Shown here: positions 28,819 through 37,622 of the stretch, piece by piece | How positions within the stretch are numbered: position 1 is the stretch's first letter | Layout of the letters: each line of letters opens with the position of its first letter | DNA from: Pseudomonas jessenii | Lineage (GTDB): Bacteria > Pseudomonadota > Gammaproteobacteria > Pseudomonadales > Pseudomonadaceae | Direction: 5' to 3' | Assembly: GCF_002236115.1 (NCBI RefSeq) | Contig: NZ_NIWT01000003.1 | Coordinates: 682,001-746,000, forward strand | Length of the DNA: 64,000 nucleotides | Made by a program: the position numbers and the translations under genes | The notes under the pieces: model-generated | The model's input: only the letters and a program-made list of their open reading frames with translations | Databases searched by the model: none | What the model was told of the DNA's origin: nothing

Positions 28819-30270
28819 ATGATTCCGGTGATCTTGTCAGGTGGTAGTGGCTCACGTCTTTGGCCGCTTTCCCGTAAGCAATTCCCCAAGCAGTTCCTGG
28901 CCCTGACCGGCGAACACACCCTGTTCCAGCAAACCCTGGAACGCCTGGTGTTCGAAGGCATGGATTCGCCAATCGTGGTCTGCAACAAGGACCACCGCTT
29001 CATCGTCAACGAGCAGTTGGCCGCGCGCAAGCTGGAAACCCAGCGCATCCTGATGGAACCGTTCGGTCGCAACACCGCGCCGGCCGTGGCCCTGACCGCG
29101 TTGATGCTGGTCAATGAAGGTCGCGACGAGCTGATGCTGGTGCTGCCGGCGGACCACGTGCTGGAAGACCAGAAAGCCCTGCAACGCGCCCTGGCCCTGG
29201 CCACCGTCGCCGCAGAAAACGGTGAAATGGTGCTGTTCGGCGTGCCGGCCACCAAGCCGGAAACCGGTTATGGCTACATCAAGTCGACCAACGACTCGCT
29301 GCTGCCTGAAGGCGTCAGCCGCGTCTCGCACTTCGTCGAAAAGCCCGATGTGAAGCGCGCCACCGAGTTCGTCCAGTCCGGTGGTTACTTCTGGAACAGC
29401 GGCATGTTCCTGTTCCGCGCCAGCCGCTTCCTTGAAGAGCTGAAGAAGCACGATCCGGACATCTACGACACTTGCGTGCTGACCCTGGAGCGCAGCCACC
29501 AGGATGCCGACACCATCACCTTCGACGAAGCCACCTTCGCGTGCTGCCCGGACAATTCCATCGACTACTCGGTGATGGAAAAAACCCAACGCGCCTGCGT
29601 CGTGCCGCTGACCGCGGGCTGGAGCGATGTCGGCTGCTGGTCGTCGCTGTGGGAAGTCAATGCAAAAGACGCCAACGGCAACGTCACCAAAGGCGACGTG
29701 GTGATCCAGGACAGCCGCAACTGCATGATCCACGGCAACGGCAAGCTCGTGTCGGTGATCGGCCTGGAAAACATCGTCGTGGTCGAAACCAAGGACGCCA
29801 TGATGATCGCCCACAAGGACAAGGTCCAAGGCGTGAAGCAGATGGTCAACACCCTCAACGAACAGGGCCGCAGCGAAACCCAGAACCACTGCGAGGTCTA
29901 CCGTCCGTGGGGCTCCTACGACTCGGTGGACATGGGCGGCCGCTTCCAGGTCAAGCACATCTCGGTCAAACCGGGGGCTTGCCTGTCCCTGCAGATGCAC
30001 CACCACCGCGCCGAGCACTGGATCGTGGTCAGCGGCACCGCCGAGGTGACCTGTGACGAGAACGTGTTCCTGCTGACCGAGAACCAGTCGACCTACATTC
30101 CGATCGCTTCGGTTCACCGTTTGCGCAACCCGGGCAAGATTCCGTTGGAGATCATCGAAGTTCAATCGGGCAGCTACCTGGGCGAAGACGATATCGAGCG
30201 GTTTGAAGATATCTACGGGCGCTCGACGCCGGTTGAGCGTGGCGTGTCGGTGAAAACCATCGCGCAGTAA
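28819..30270 (+). CDS. algA: Bifunctional mannose-6-phosphate isomerase / GDP-mannose pyrophosphorylase AlgA
   Basis: Catalyses the first and third steps of GDP-mannose supply (fructose-6-P to mannose-6-P; mannose-1-P plus GTP to GDP-mannose). 483 residues from ATG 28819 (AAGGAGTAAAAAC upstream); the frame to 28660 reads through a REP. The N-terminal pyrophosphorylase has GGSGSRLWPLSRKQFPKQF (8-26) and FVEKPD. The C-terminal type II PMI domain has QMHHHRAEHWIVVSGTAEV with its metal-binding His residues. Last gene of the alginate operon; a strong terminator follows. Confidence 0.97.
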   Translation: MIPVILSGGSGSRLWPLSRKQFPKQFLALTGEHTLFQQTLERLVFEGMDSPIVVCNKDHRFIVNEQLAARKLETQRILMEPFGRNTAPAVALTALMLVNEGRDELMLVLPADHVLEDQKALQRALALATVAAENGEMVLFGVPATKPETGYGYIKSTNDSLLPEGVSRVSHFVEKPDVKRATEFVQSGGYFWNSGMFLFRASRFLEELKKHDPDIYDTCVLTLERSHQDADTITFDEATFACCPDNSIDYSVMEKTQRACVVPLTAGWSDVGCWSSLWEVNAKDANGNVTKGDVVIQDSRNCMIHGNGKLVSVIGLENIVVVETKDAMMIAHKDKVQGVKQMVNTLNEQGRSETQNHCEVYRPWGSYDSVDMGGRFQVKHISVKPGACLSLQMHHHRAEHWIVVSGTAEVTCDENVFLLTENQSTYIPIASVHRLRNPGKIPLEIIEVQSGSYLGEDDIERFEDIYGRSTPVERGVSVKTIAQ

Positions 30271-30285
30271 CGTTCAGTAAAACAG

Positions 30286-30345
30286 AAGCCCCCATCCAGC
30301 CTGCTGCGTTCCCTATCCGCAGCAGGCTGGGCGGGGGCTTTTTTT
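30286..30345 (+). terminator. Intrinsic terminator of the alginate operon
   Basis: Long stem AGCCCCC..CAGCCTGCTGCG pairing with CGCAGCAGGCTG..CGGGGGCT, followed by seven or more T (30339-30345). It begins 16 nt after the algA stop. Confidence 0.95.
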
Positions 30346-30377
30346 GTACTGAGTTTTTGTAGTGCCTTGCCTGGCCC

Positions 30378-30470
30378 CATCGCGAGCAAGCTCGCTCCCA
30401 CAGGGTGTTGGGTTGATCACGGATTTTGTGCTCGGCTCGGTACACTGTGGGAGCGAGCTTGCTCGCGATG
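30378..30470. repeat. REPIN downstream of algA
   Basis: Inverted REP halves 30378-30403 and 30445-30470, ATCGCGAG tips outward. Translated frames across it produce only REP-type peptides. Confidence 0.94.
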
Positions 30471-30559
30471 GGGCCAGTCGGCACACCACCGAATCGCCCA
30501 TCGCCAACCCCACCTGCGCTTAGGTAGGATGACCCTCTCTATTCCCGAGATTTCACGTC

Positions 30560-31024
30560 ATGTTCATCGGCGTCCTGCTGGTCATCACCTGGCTGATCCT
30601 GTTGCTGCGCTATCCGGCCAAGGCCTTGCCCGTTTCCGTGGCCGCCGCCGTGGGGCTGGGCATCGTCGCCACCTGGGTCATCTGGATGGACCACCACGAA
30701 CTCAAGCAACTGCAACGCCTGGAGTTGCGCATCAGTTACGCACCGCAGCAGTGTCCCGCCGACCGCCCATTGCAATTGACCCTGAACAACGGCAATGACG
30801 TGCCGCTCACTGAGTTGCGCTGGCGGGTCGCGGCTTATGCACCGGGCGATACGGTGAACCTGGCCGACAATCAATACACCGCCCCGCGCTATCGTGGCCC
30901 TGGTGAACTGCAGGCCGGTGGCAACTGGGAAGACTGTTTGCCGCTACCGCCACTGCGCCCTGGCTACCGTCCGGAAACCCTGGAGTTTCGCGCCGAGCGA
31001 TTGCAGGGTAGCTTTTCCGACTGA
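30560..31024 (+). CDS. Small inner-membrane protein of unknown function
   Basis: 154 residues: two hydrophobic segments at about 2-16 and 23-41 (the second ending ATWVIWMDHH), then a soluble about 110-residue domain that is beta-rich by composition (LELRISYAPQQCPADRPLQLTLNNGNDVPLTELRWRVAAY). The positive residues suggest the C-terminal part is periplasmic, but this is uncertain. Homologues in Pseudomonas are often labelled multidrug transporter, from memory; nothing visible supports transport, and it is far too short for a transporter. No strong SD; TTTCACGTC precedes the ATG. The SDR gene follows 33 nt downstream and may be co-transcribed. Confidence 0.7.
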   Translation: MFIGVLLVITWLILLLRYPAKALPVSVAAAVGLGIVATWVIWMDHHELKQLQRLELRISYAPQQCPADRPLQLTLNNGNDVPLTELRWRVAAYAPGDTVNLADNQYTAPRYRGPGELQAGGNWEDCLPLPPLRPGYRPETLEFRAERLQGSFSD

Positions 31025-31057
31025 TCCCTCCCCCCCTTTTTGCACAAGGAATGCGCC

Positions 31058-31882
31058 ATGCCCGTTGCGTTGATTACCGGTTGCTCCAGCGGCATTGGCC
31101 GCGCCCTTGCCGACGCGTTCAAAGTCGCCGGCTATGAAGTCTGGGCCAGTGCGCGCAAGACCGAAGATGTTGCCATGCTGAGCGCTGCCGGATTTACCGC
31201 CGTGCAACTTGACGTAAACGACGGTGTTGCCCTCGAGCAGTTGAGCGAACGCATCAACCAGGAGCGCGGTGGTCTCGACGTGCTGATCAACAACGCAGGT
31301 TATGGCGCCATGGGACCGCTGCTCGATGGTGGCGTACCAGCCATGCAGCGCCAGTTCGAAACCAATGTGTTCGCCATCGTCGGCGTCACTCGCGCGATGT
31401 TTCCCGTGCTGCGCCGGACCAAAGGATTGGTTGTGAATATCGGCAGCGTTTCAGGTGTGTTGGTCACGCCATTCGCCGGCGCCTACTGTGCCTCGAAAGC
31501 CGCCGTGCATGCCTTGAGCGATGCCTTGCGCATGGAACTGGCGCCGTTCGGTGTGCGGGTCATGGAAGTCCAGCCGGGAGCCATCGCTTCCAGTTTCGCC
31601 AGGAATGCCGGGCACGAAGCCGAGCAACTGATCAGCGAACAGTCGCCATGGTTTCCGCTGCGCGAAGGCATACGCGCCCGGGCCAAAGCCTCTCAGGACA
31701 ACCCGACCCCGGCCAGTGAGTTTGCCGTCGGTTTGCTCAAGGCTGTGCAGCAGGACAAGCCACCGCGACTGATTCGCCTGGGCAATGGCAGCCGCGCGTT
31801 GCCGCTGCTGGCGGGTTTGTTGCCCAAGGGTTGGCTCGAGTCCGGGCTGATGAAGCGGTTCGGGCTGCGTGGGCAGCTCTGA
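31058..31882 (+). CDS. Short-chain dehydrogenase/reductase
   Basis: 274-residue classical SDR with NAD(P)-binding TGCSSGIG (about 8-15), NNAG (about 82-85), the catalytic Ser in INIGSVSG (after NIG) and YCASK with the active Tyr and Lys. The start at 31058 follows AAGGA with a 7-nt spacer; an upstream in-frame ATG at 31040 precedes that site. The Ala/Arg pattern after beta-2 (ASARK) suggests NADP preference. Substrate not inferable. Neighbours are a small membrane protein and an NTF2-like protein with no pathway clue. Confidence 0.9.
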   Translation: MPVALITGCSSGIGRALADAFKVAGYEVWASARKTEDVAMLSAAGFTAVQLDVNDGVALEQLSERINQERGGLDVLINNAGYGAMGPLLDGGVPAMQRQFETNVFAIVGVTRAMFPVLRRTKGLVVNIGSVSGVLVTPFAGAYCASKAAVHALSDALRMELAPFGVRVMEVQPGAIASSFARNAGHEAEQLISEQSPWFPLREGIRARAKASQDNPTPASEFAVGLLKAVQQDKPPRLIRLGNGSRALPLLAGLLPKGWLESGLMKRFGLRGQL

Positions 31883-31895
31883 GACCACGGTGCCC

Positions 31896-31990
31896 CTATC
31901 GCGAGCAAGCTCGCTCCCACAGGGATTGTGGGTATGAATGCCATCTATGCCCCCCAGATGCCCCCTGTGGGAGCGAGCTTGCTCGCGATG
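31896..31990. repeat. REPIN upstream of the NTF2-like gene
   Basis: Inverted REP halves 31896-31922 and 31965-31990. It ends 36 nt before the next start codon, so the promoter of the next gene must lie within or upstream of it unless there is read-through from the SDR gene. Confidence 0.93.
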
Positions 31991-32026
31991 GCGCCGGAAC
32001 AAACACCCCAGAATTCAGGTATCAAC

Positions 32027-32416
32027 ATGACCGACTACACCGAATATTCCGACGAAGTGATCCAGGCCCACGTGGCCATCGAACAATGGCTGGCCGAAGA
32101 ACGTGACGCGTGCGAACTCGAAAAACTGCTGACACGTTTTTCGCCGCAGTTCTCCATGGTCTCGCCGCTCGGCCGGGTGCTGGATTTTGACGCGCTGAAC
32201 GAATTGTTCTCGCTGGCGGGCGGCAAGAAGCTCGGGTTCCGCATCGAGCTCAGTGAGTTGCGTGGTATTGCGTTGCATGACGGTGGCGCGACCGTGAGTT
32301 ACCGCGAACAGCAGACCGATGCCACCGGACTGCACTCGGATCGTCGCTCGACCGTGGTGTTCGAGAAGGTGGAAGGCAAGATCCTTTGGCGGCATTTGCA
32401 GGAGACGTTTTGCTGA
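32027..32416 (+). CDS. NTF2-like/DUF4440-type small protein
   Basis: 129 residues from ATG 32027, chosen because upstream in-frame codons translate the REPIN. The sequence TDYTEYSDEVIQAHVAIEQWL, then EKLLTRFSPQFSMVSPLGRVLDFDALNELF and a strand ending ILWRHLQETFC, fits the cone-shaped NTF2/SnoaL fold. No signal peptide. The SD is weak (CAGGT about 10 nt upstream). Function unknown; family assignment is by pattern only. Confidence 0.75.
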   Translation: MTDYTEYSDEVIQAHVAIEQWLAEERDACELEKLLTRFSPQFSMVSPLGRVLDFDALNELFSLAGGKKLGFRIELSELRGIALHDGGATVSYREQQTDATGLHSDRRSTVVFEKVEGKILWRHLQETFC

Positions 32417-32420
32417 TCAA

Positions 32421-32522
32421 CTGTAGGAGCGAGCCTGCTCGCGATGGACGTCAACGATAACGCAGGCATTCAGAAAGCACGCGTCGCTCTCAGGTTTTTC
32501 GCGAGCAGGCTCGCTCCTACAG
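32421..32522. repeat. REP pair, GTAGGAGC variant
   Basis: Inverted halves 32421-32446 and 32500-32522 with the GTAGGAGCGAGCCTGCTCGC sequence variant. It lies between convergent genes and may serve as a bidirectional mRNA end. Confidence 0.92.
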
Positions 32523-32531
32523 GGGAATGGG

Positions 32532-33395
32532 TTATGCCCCATCACCTTGCTTGACCACCACCGTACACGTAATCCCCGCCGCCAACAGCACCCCCTCCGG
32601 CAATTCATCGATGTGAATGCGCACCGGCACTCGTTGCGCCAGGCGTACCCAGTTGAAGGTCGGGTTGACGTCGGCGATCAGCTCGCGGCTTTCCGGGTTG
32701 TCGCGGTCGTAGATGCCACGCGAGATGCTTTCCACGTGGCCCTTGAGCACTTCGCCGCTCATCAGTTGCATGTCGGCTTTATCACCCACGCGCACGTGGG
32801 GCAGCTTGGTTTCTTCGAAGAAGCCGTAGACCCAGAACGAGTTCATGTCGACCACGGCCATTTTCGCCTCGCCGATGCGCGCGTAGTCGCCGCGATGCAC
32901 GTTGAGGTTGGTCACGTAGCCGTCCACCGCCGCGCGCACTTCAGTGCGTTTCAGGTTGAGCTCGGCGGCTTCCAGTTGCGCCTGGGCCTGCTGGTAATCA
33001 GCCAGGGCCGAGTCGGCGAGGTTACTGGCGTCGTCACGGTTTTCCCGGGAGATCACCAGGTTGTCCATATCGGCGCGACGATGGGCGTTGACCTTGCGCA
33101 TCTCCCAGGTCGCCTTGCGCGATGCCACCAGACTCTGTGCCTGTTTCACTGCGAGACGGTAGTGCTCGGGGTCGATCTGCATCAGCAAATCGCCCTTCTT
33201 CACCAGCTGGTTGTCGCGCACCGGCACGTCCACCACTTCGCCAGTGACGTCGGCGGCGACGTTGATGATATCGGCGCGCACGCGGCCGTCGCGGGTCCAT
33301 GGCGTGTTCATGTAGTGCTCCCACAAGGAGCGGCCGATCCACAGCGCGAGAGCCAGCACCAGCAAGGTCGCGAGCAGGCTGAAAAACTTTTTCAT
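32532..33395 (-). CDS. HlyD-family efflux adaptor (AaeA/EmrA-like)
   Basis: Periplasmic membrane-fusion subunit, 287 residues, with an N-terminal anchor (about 4-24), a lipoyl half-motif (VAADVTGEVVDVPVRDNQLVKKGDLLMQID), a short coiled-coil hairpin rich in Ala/Gln/Leu (about 80-150) and the second lipoyl half (VRAAVDGYVTNLNVHRGDYA). This is the domain order of adaptors paired with FUSC-type aromatic-acid exporters. Last gene of a four-gene minus-strand operon, 24 nt after the DUF1656 gene. Confidence 0.9.
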   Translation of the reverse strand: MKKFFSLLATLLVLALALWIGRSLWEHYMNTPWTRDGRVRADIINVAADVTGEVVDVPVRDNQLVKKGDLLMQIDPEHYRLAVKQAQSLVASRKATWEMRKVNAHRRADMDNLVISRENRDDASNLADSALADYQQAQAQLEAAELNLKRTEVRAAVDGYVTNLNVHRGDYARIGEAKMAVVDMNSFWVYGFFEETKLPHVRVGDKADMQLMSGEVLKGHVESISRGIYDRDNPESRELIADVNPTFNWVRLAQRVPVRIHIDELPEGVLLAAGITCTVVVKQGDGA

Positions 33396-33419
33396 CGGGG
33401 CATTCTCAGTGATAGAGAG

Positions 33420-33620
33420 TCAACGGTAGACAGTCAGCGCCAACGCGCCGAACAGACAGGTAAACAGGCTCAGGCGCAGCAACGCCGGATGCCAGAAAAA
33501 ACGGTACAGGTCGAACCCGGACAGGAACCGGTCCAGCGCCCAGGAAAGCGCCGCGGCGATGAAAAACATCAGGGTCATGGTCGGCATGTACACGCCGTGG
33601 AAGGCGATTTCACGAGGCAT
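33420..33620 (-). CDS. DUF1656 small inner-membrane protein (AaeX-like)
   Basis: 66 residues with two membrane helices (about 13-30 and 45-64), starting MPREIAFHGVYMPTM, the typical DUF1656 N-terminus. ATG 33620 with AAGGA 7 nt upstream is preferred over a TTG two codons earlier. It overlaps the 3' end of the FUSC gene by 11 nt, implying translational coupling. Always found between FUSC permease and HlyD adaptor; its role in the pump is not established. Confidence 0.9.
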   Translation of the reverse strand: MPREIAFHGVYMPTMTLMFFIAAALSWALDRFLSGFDLYRFFWHPALLRLSLFTCLFGALALTVYR

Positions 33621-35802
33621 GTTCAAGTCCTTGGGGCTGGCTGTTTGCGAAGGCGGCGAGCGGTGATTGCGGATCGAGCAGAGAGGTGCGGATGAAGTGC
33701 AGGTAGCTCTTCACCCGGCGCAACGCCGAGGTATCGAAGTGCGGGGCGAAGGGTTCGTCGGTGGACTGCACACGGCTGATCGCGTGATCGACGGCAATCA
33801 GCGCGCGTTCGAGATTGCTGCTGTTCGGTTGCAGGAACAGCCGCACCAGCGCACGCCCCATCACCCGGATCGCCTGGCGCCACGGCCGGGATTCGGCATA
33901 GGCCGGATGCACCGGCAAAATCGCCTGTTCCTTGCGCAACTCGATGATCGCGTGGCCGACTTCCAGCACTACGAACATCCAGCGCAGCAAGTCCCGCTGC
34001 ACTTGCGGTTGGCCCGCCGCGAAGCCGTAGGCCTGATGCACCAGATCGCGGGTGCGGCTTTCGAAACTCGACGCCAATCCCTTGAGCTTGCCGCTGATGG
34101 CGTACACCACCTGGCCGCGCAAATCCTGCTCCAGCCGACGCCACAGCCAGCGGCTGTTGGGCGGCAGAATGATCGCCCCGGCCGCTGCACACACCAGCAT
34201 GCCCAGCACCATGGCGATGTAGTCGTTGATGAAGGTGTAGGGGTTGTAGACCGTGAGGTTGTCCGGCACCGAACCGGTGCTGAAGAAGATCAGCAAACCC
34301 AGACCGACGCCGACGTATTGCGGCCGCGAAGTCAGGAACGAGCCCAGCACGATCACCGGCGCGAGCATCACGCACAGCAACGGAAATCCGTCGATCCACG
34401 GGAAAATGAAAAACATCTCGACGAAGCCGATCAGCGCCCCGAGCAATGTCCCGCACGCCATCTGAAACGCCATGCGTTTCGGGTTCGGGGTGGCGGCGGA
34501 CAGGCCCACCGTCGCGGCGGCAATCAGGGTCATGGTCGCCCCGCTCGGCCAGGCGGTTGCCACCCAATAGCTGCCCAATACCGCCAGAATGAACGCTGCG
34601 CGAATTCCCGATGCTGCCGCTGCCATCCAGTTGGTTTGCGGGGTAAACGGCTCGTCCCAGCGCTCCCGTTCGTGACTGTGATCGGCCAGGGAGGCGTGGG
34701 TCTGTGCATAACCGTACAAGTCGTCGACGAAGCGATAGAGCAGCTCGTACGCGGTGTGGAAATCCAGTTGCTCGGCATCGCTCGGATCGCTCTGCTGGAA
34801 CGCTGCCCGCAGACAGCGCACTCGCGCTGGCAAACCTTCCTTGTAGGCGCTCAGCACCATGACCAGACGCGCCGCATCGGCGCTGGTCAGGGCACGACCG
34901 CTGAAGCCGTCGAGCAACTCGGCGAGGTCCTGCAGACCCGGCTTGATGGCCGCCACCACGGTGTCCGCCGCGCTGCTGCGCAAGCGTTCGAGCAACTGGT
35001 GCAAGGCATTGAAGCGCGTGGTGATGCCCATGAACTCACTGTTCAGGCGACTGAGCCGGCCATTGCGCCGACGCATGTGCGGGTCTTCAAAAACAGTCAC
35101 GCTGCGCAAGCCTTCCAGGCCCACGGCTTCGGCGATGAAACGCACGTTGCCGGCCTCGAACGCCTCCCGCTGACTGCGTCCGCGCAAGCCATCGGTGACG
35201 AACAGGGCGAACACGCCAAAGCGCTGATACAAGGCATTGCGCATCGCCGCGCTAGCCGATTGCGGCAGGATGGCGGCACTGATCAGGGTCGAACAGAGAA
35301 TGCCCAACGAGATTTCCAGCACCCGCCAGACCGCCGCCATGAACGCCCCCTCCGGATGGGCCAGCGCGGGCAAGCCGACCATCGCCGCGGTGTATCCAGC
35401 GAGGACGAAACCGTAGGCGCGGAAGTTGCGGCAGCGGGCGGCGCCGGCCGTGCAGATACCGACCCAGATCGCCAGCGAACCGAGGAACAACTCAGTGTTC
35501 TGCGCAAACAGGGCGATCAGCGCGACCATCACCGCCGAACCGGCCAGGGTGCCGAGAAAACGATAGAAGCTCTTGGCGAACACCTGGCCGCTTTGCGGCT
35601 GCATGACAATGAACACGGTGATCATCGCCGTACGCGGTTGCGGCAGCTCCAGGCGCATGGCCAGCCATAACGCCAGGAATGCCGCGAACAGTACCTTGAA
35701 AATGTAGACCCAAGTCACGCCGTCGCTGCGTGCCCAGTCGAAGAAACCCCGGCGCCATTCCAGGGAGTACAGCCAGCGCAAAGGGGCGGGCAAGGGAGTC
35801 AT
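33610..35802 (-). CDS. FUSC-family permease (aromatic acid / fusaric acid exporter, AaeB-like)
   Basis: 730 residues from ATG 35802 (GCAGGA upstream; the frame continuing to 35931 has no site). Two sets of membrane helices (about 30-180 and 405-540), each followed by a cytosolic domain: the duplicated FUSC architecture. Characteristic parts are FKVLFAAFLALWLAMRLELPQPRTAMITVFIVMQPQSGQVFAKSFYRFLGTL and the second-half TNWMAAAASGIRAAFILAVLGSYWVATAWPSG. Likely exports hydroxybenzoate-like or fusaric-acid-like aromatics with the adjacent HlyD adaptor and outer-membrane factor; the substrate is inferred. Confidence 0.93.
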   Translation of the reverse strand: MTPLPAPLRWLYSLEWRRGFFDWARSDGVTWVYIFKVLFAAFLALWLAMRLELPQPRTAMITVFIVMQPQSGQVFAKSFYRFLGTLAGSAVMVALIALFAQNTELFLGSLAIWVGICTAGAARCRNFRAYGFVLAGYTAAMVGLPALAHPEGAFMAAVWRVLEISLGILCSTLISAAILPQSASAAMRNALYQRFGVFALFVTDGLRGRSQREAFEAGNVRFIAEAVGLEGLRSVTVFEDPHMRRRNGRLSRLNSEFMGITTRFNALHQLLERLRSSAADTVVAAIKPGLQDLAELLDGFSGRALTSADAARLVMVLSAYKEGLPARVRCLRAAFQQSDPSDAEQLDFHTAYELLYRFVDDLYGYAQTHASLADHSHERERWDEPFTPQTNWMAAAASGIRAAFILAVLGSYWVATAWPSGATMTLIAAATVGLSAATPNPKRMAFQMACGTLLGALIGFVEMFFIFPWIDGFPLLCVMLAPVIVLGSFLTSRPQYVGVGLGLLIFFSTGSVPDNLTVYNPYTFINDYIAMVLGMLVCAAAGAIILPPNSRWLWRRLEQDLRGQVVYAISGKLKGLASSFESRTRDLVHQAYGFAAGQPQVQRDLLRWMFVVLEVGHAIIELRKEQAILPVHPAYAESRPWRQAIRVMGRALVRLFLQPNSSNLERALIAVDHAISRVQSTDEPFAPHFDTSALRRVKSYLHFIRTSLLDPQSPLAAFANSQPQGLEHAS

Positions 35803-35854
35803 GAAATCCTGCTCAATAAAAATAAGGTCAGACTCAGGACCTGTGGGTTCGTGT

Positions 35855-37354
35855 TCAACGCAAAAGGCTCGGGGTTTTCGGCACTTGAGTCTGTTCGGCG
35901 TTCGGCACGTCAATACCGGCACCGAGACCACCGCCCAACGCCGTCACCAGTTCGGCATGGGCACTGAGGCGCGCCGCCTGAACCTGCTGCTGCACTTGCT
36001 GCTGCTTGAACAACAAGGTCTGGGCATTGAGCACGTTGAGGTAGTCGGTCAGGCCACGCTGGAAGGCGATCATCGCGATGTCGTAGGTCTTCTGCGCAGT
36101 GGCCACCGACTCGGCGGCGAACGCCTGCTGTTTGTCCATGGACTCGCGGCGGATCAACTGGTCGGAGATGTTTTTCAGGGCGTTGACCAGGGTCTGGTTG
36201 TACTTGGCCACGGCGATGTCATAACCCGCCGAGGCTTCGCCCAACTCCGAGCGCAAGCGCCCGCCATCGAAGATCGGCAACGAAATCGCCGGCCCCACGC
36301 TGTAGTTGAGTTTCTTGCCGGTCAAGAACTCCATTGCCCCACCGCCGGTGGCCATGTTGCCAAGGCTGCCGACCAGATCGACGTTCGGGTAGAAACCGGC
36401 ATGGGCGACATCGATACCCCGCGCCTGCGCCGCCACTTGCCAGCGGCTGGCGACCACGTCCGGGCGTTGACCGAGCAATTGTGCCGGCAGCGACGACGGC
36501 AGCTTCAATGGCGCACCCAGCGACAGCGTTGGCCGCAGCAACTGCGCGCCCTCCCCCGGGCCCTTGCCGGCGAGGGCGGCGAGCTGGTTGCGGCTCAGGG
36601 CGATTTCTTCATCGAGGGCATCGATCTGGCGATGGGTTTCCGGCAACGGTGTTTCAGCTTGGCTGACTTCGAAATGGGTGCCGATGCCACCGTCCAGACG
36701 CTTTTGCGCCAGTTCGAGAATCTGCTGTTGCTGCTTCAAGGTCGCTTCAACGATGTCCCGCTGGGCGTAGTGCAACGACAACTCGATGTAGACCCGGACG
36801 ATGTTGTCCTGCAATTCGAGCTGGGCCTGACGAGCCTCGGCGACGGTCATGTGCGCCATGTCCACGGCGCGCTCGGTGGCATTGCTTTCGCGGCCCCAGA
36901 GGTCGAGGGCATAACTGAAACCCAGCGCGGCGTTATTGTCCCAGGTGGTGCTGTTGGCTAGCTCACCGGGGCCGTAGAACTGGTCGGTAGGCCAGTTGTG
37001 ACGCTTGAGGGTGGACTCGCCATTGATCTGCAGCGATTCGGCCGCTTCGGCCACGCCGGCCATGGACCTGGCCTGACGCACCCGGGCGGCGGCCATGGCC
37101 AGGCTCGGGCTGCCTTGCAGGGCGAGGTCGATCCAGCGATTCAGTTGCGGGTCGCCGTAGGCTTGCCACCATTGTGCGGTGGGCCAGTGCGCATCTTGCG
37201 CGGCGCTCTGGATCGCTTCGTCGGTAGCCAGTGAGTTGGCTTCCAGCGCCTTGCCCTGTGGGGCAATACCTCCGGTTCCGATGCAGCCGCTGATTGCCAG
37301 GGTTAAAGCCAAAACACTGAGCGGCTGAAGCGCTCTGCTGATGCGACGCGGCAC
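35855..37354 (-). CDS. Outer-membrane efflux lipoprotein (NodT/OprM-type)
   Basis: TolC-like channel of 499 residues from a GTG start at 37354, chosen because AGGA lies 9 nt upstream and it directly precedes the signal peptide with lipobox ISGC (Cys24). The longer frame to 37438 reads into a REP palindrome. Two OEP repeats are visible: WWQAYGDPQLNRWIDLALQGSPSLAMAAARVRQAR, and the second-half YPNVDLVG and SVGPAISLPIFDGGRLRSELGEA. First gene of the minus-strand efflux operon, so the pump brings its own outer-membrane exit. Confidence 0.93.
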   Translation of the reverse strand: MPRRISRALQPLSVLALTLAISGCIGTGGIAPQGKALEANSLATDEAIQSAAQDAHWPTAQWWQAYGDPQLNRWIDLALQGSPSLAMAAARVRQARSMAGVAEAAESLQINGESTLKRHNWPTDQFYGPGELANSTTWDNNAALGFSYALDLWGRESNATERAVDMAHMTVAEARQAQLELQDNIVRVYIELSLHYAQRDIVEATLKQQQQILELAQKRLDGGIGTHFEVSQAETPLPETHRQIDALDEEIALSRNQLAALAGKGPGEGAQLLRPTLSLGAPLKLPSSLPAQLLGQRPDVVASRWQVAAQARGIDVAHAGFYPNVDLVGSLGNMATGGGAMEFLTGKKLNYSVGPAISLPIFDGGRLRSELGEASAGYDIAVAKYNQTLVNALKNISDQLIRRESMDKQQAFAAESVATAQKTYDIAMIAFQRGLTDYLNVLNAQTLLFKQQQVQQQVQAARLSAHAELVTALGGGLGAGIDVPNAEQTQVPKTPSLLR

Positions 37355-37411
37355 TGCTGCGATTTCCTGAAATAGGGGGAGGTACACGTTTTTTGGAAAC
37401 AGCGCCGCATT

Positions 37412-37439
37412 TGTGGGAGCGAGCTTGCTCGCTCCCACA
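37412..37439. repeat. Perfect 12-bp REP-derived palindrome in the divergent promoter region
   Basis: TGTGGGAGCGAG, loop CTTG, then CTCGCTCCCACA. It looks like two REP ends joined with the usual ATCGCGA part deleted. It lies 58 nt upstream of the outer-membrane-factor start, in the 268-bp gap to the LysR gene. Confidence 0.9.
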
Positions 37440-37622
37440 GGTTGTGCGGCTGGGGCCGTGCCCCCGGTTTGCCAAGTTGCGCAATTCTATGGGGCGGCCT
37501 GAAGGGCGATAAGCTGGGATTCCTGTGAATCTTTGTTACCGTTAACGAGATAATCCTTAAGTCTGGGGTCTCAGACTCTGAAACTTCGTGTCACAATTTG
37601 CCATCGCACCCGAGAGCCCCCC

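Noticed and set aside
30213..30513. Minus- and plus-strand frames around the REPIN after algA, with WERACSR/GASLLA peptides
   Set aside because: REP sequence read in frame; no start signals.
33667..35670. A 667-codon plus-strand frame opposite the FUSC permease
   Set aside because: Low-complexity Arg/His/Gln composition, no ribosome site, and fully inside a recognised gene.
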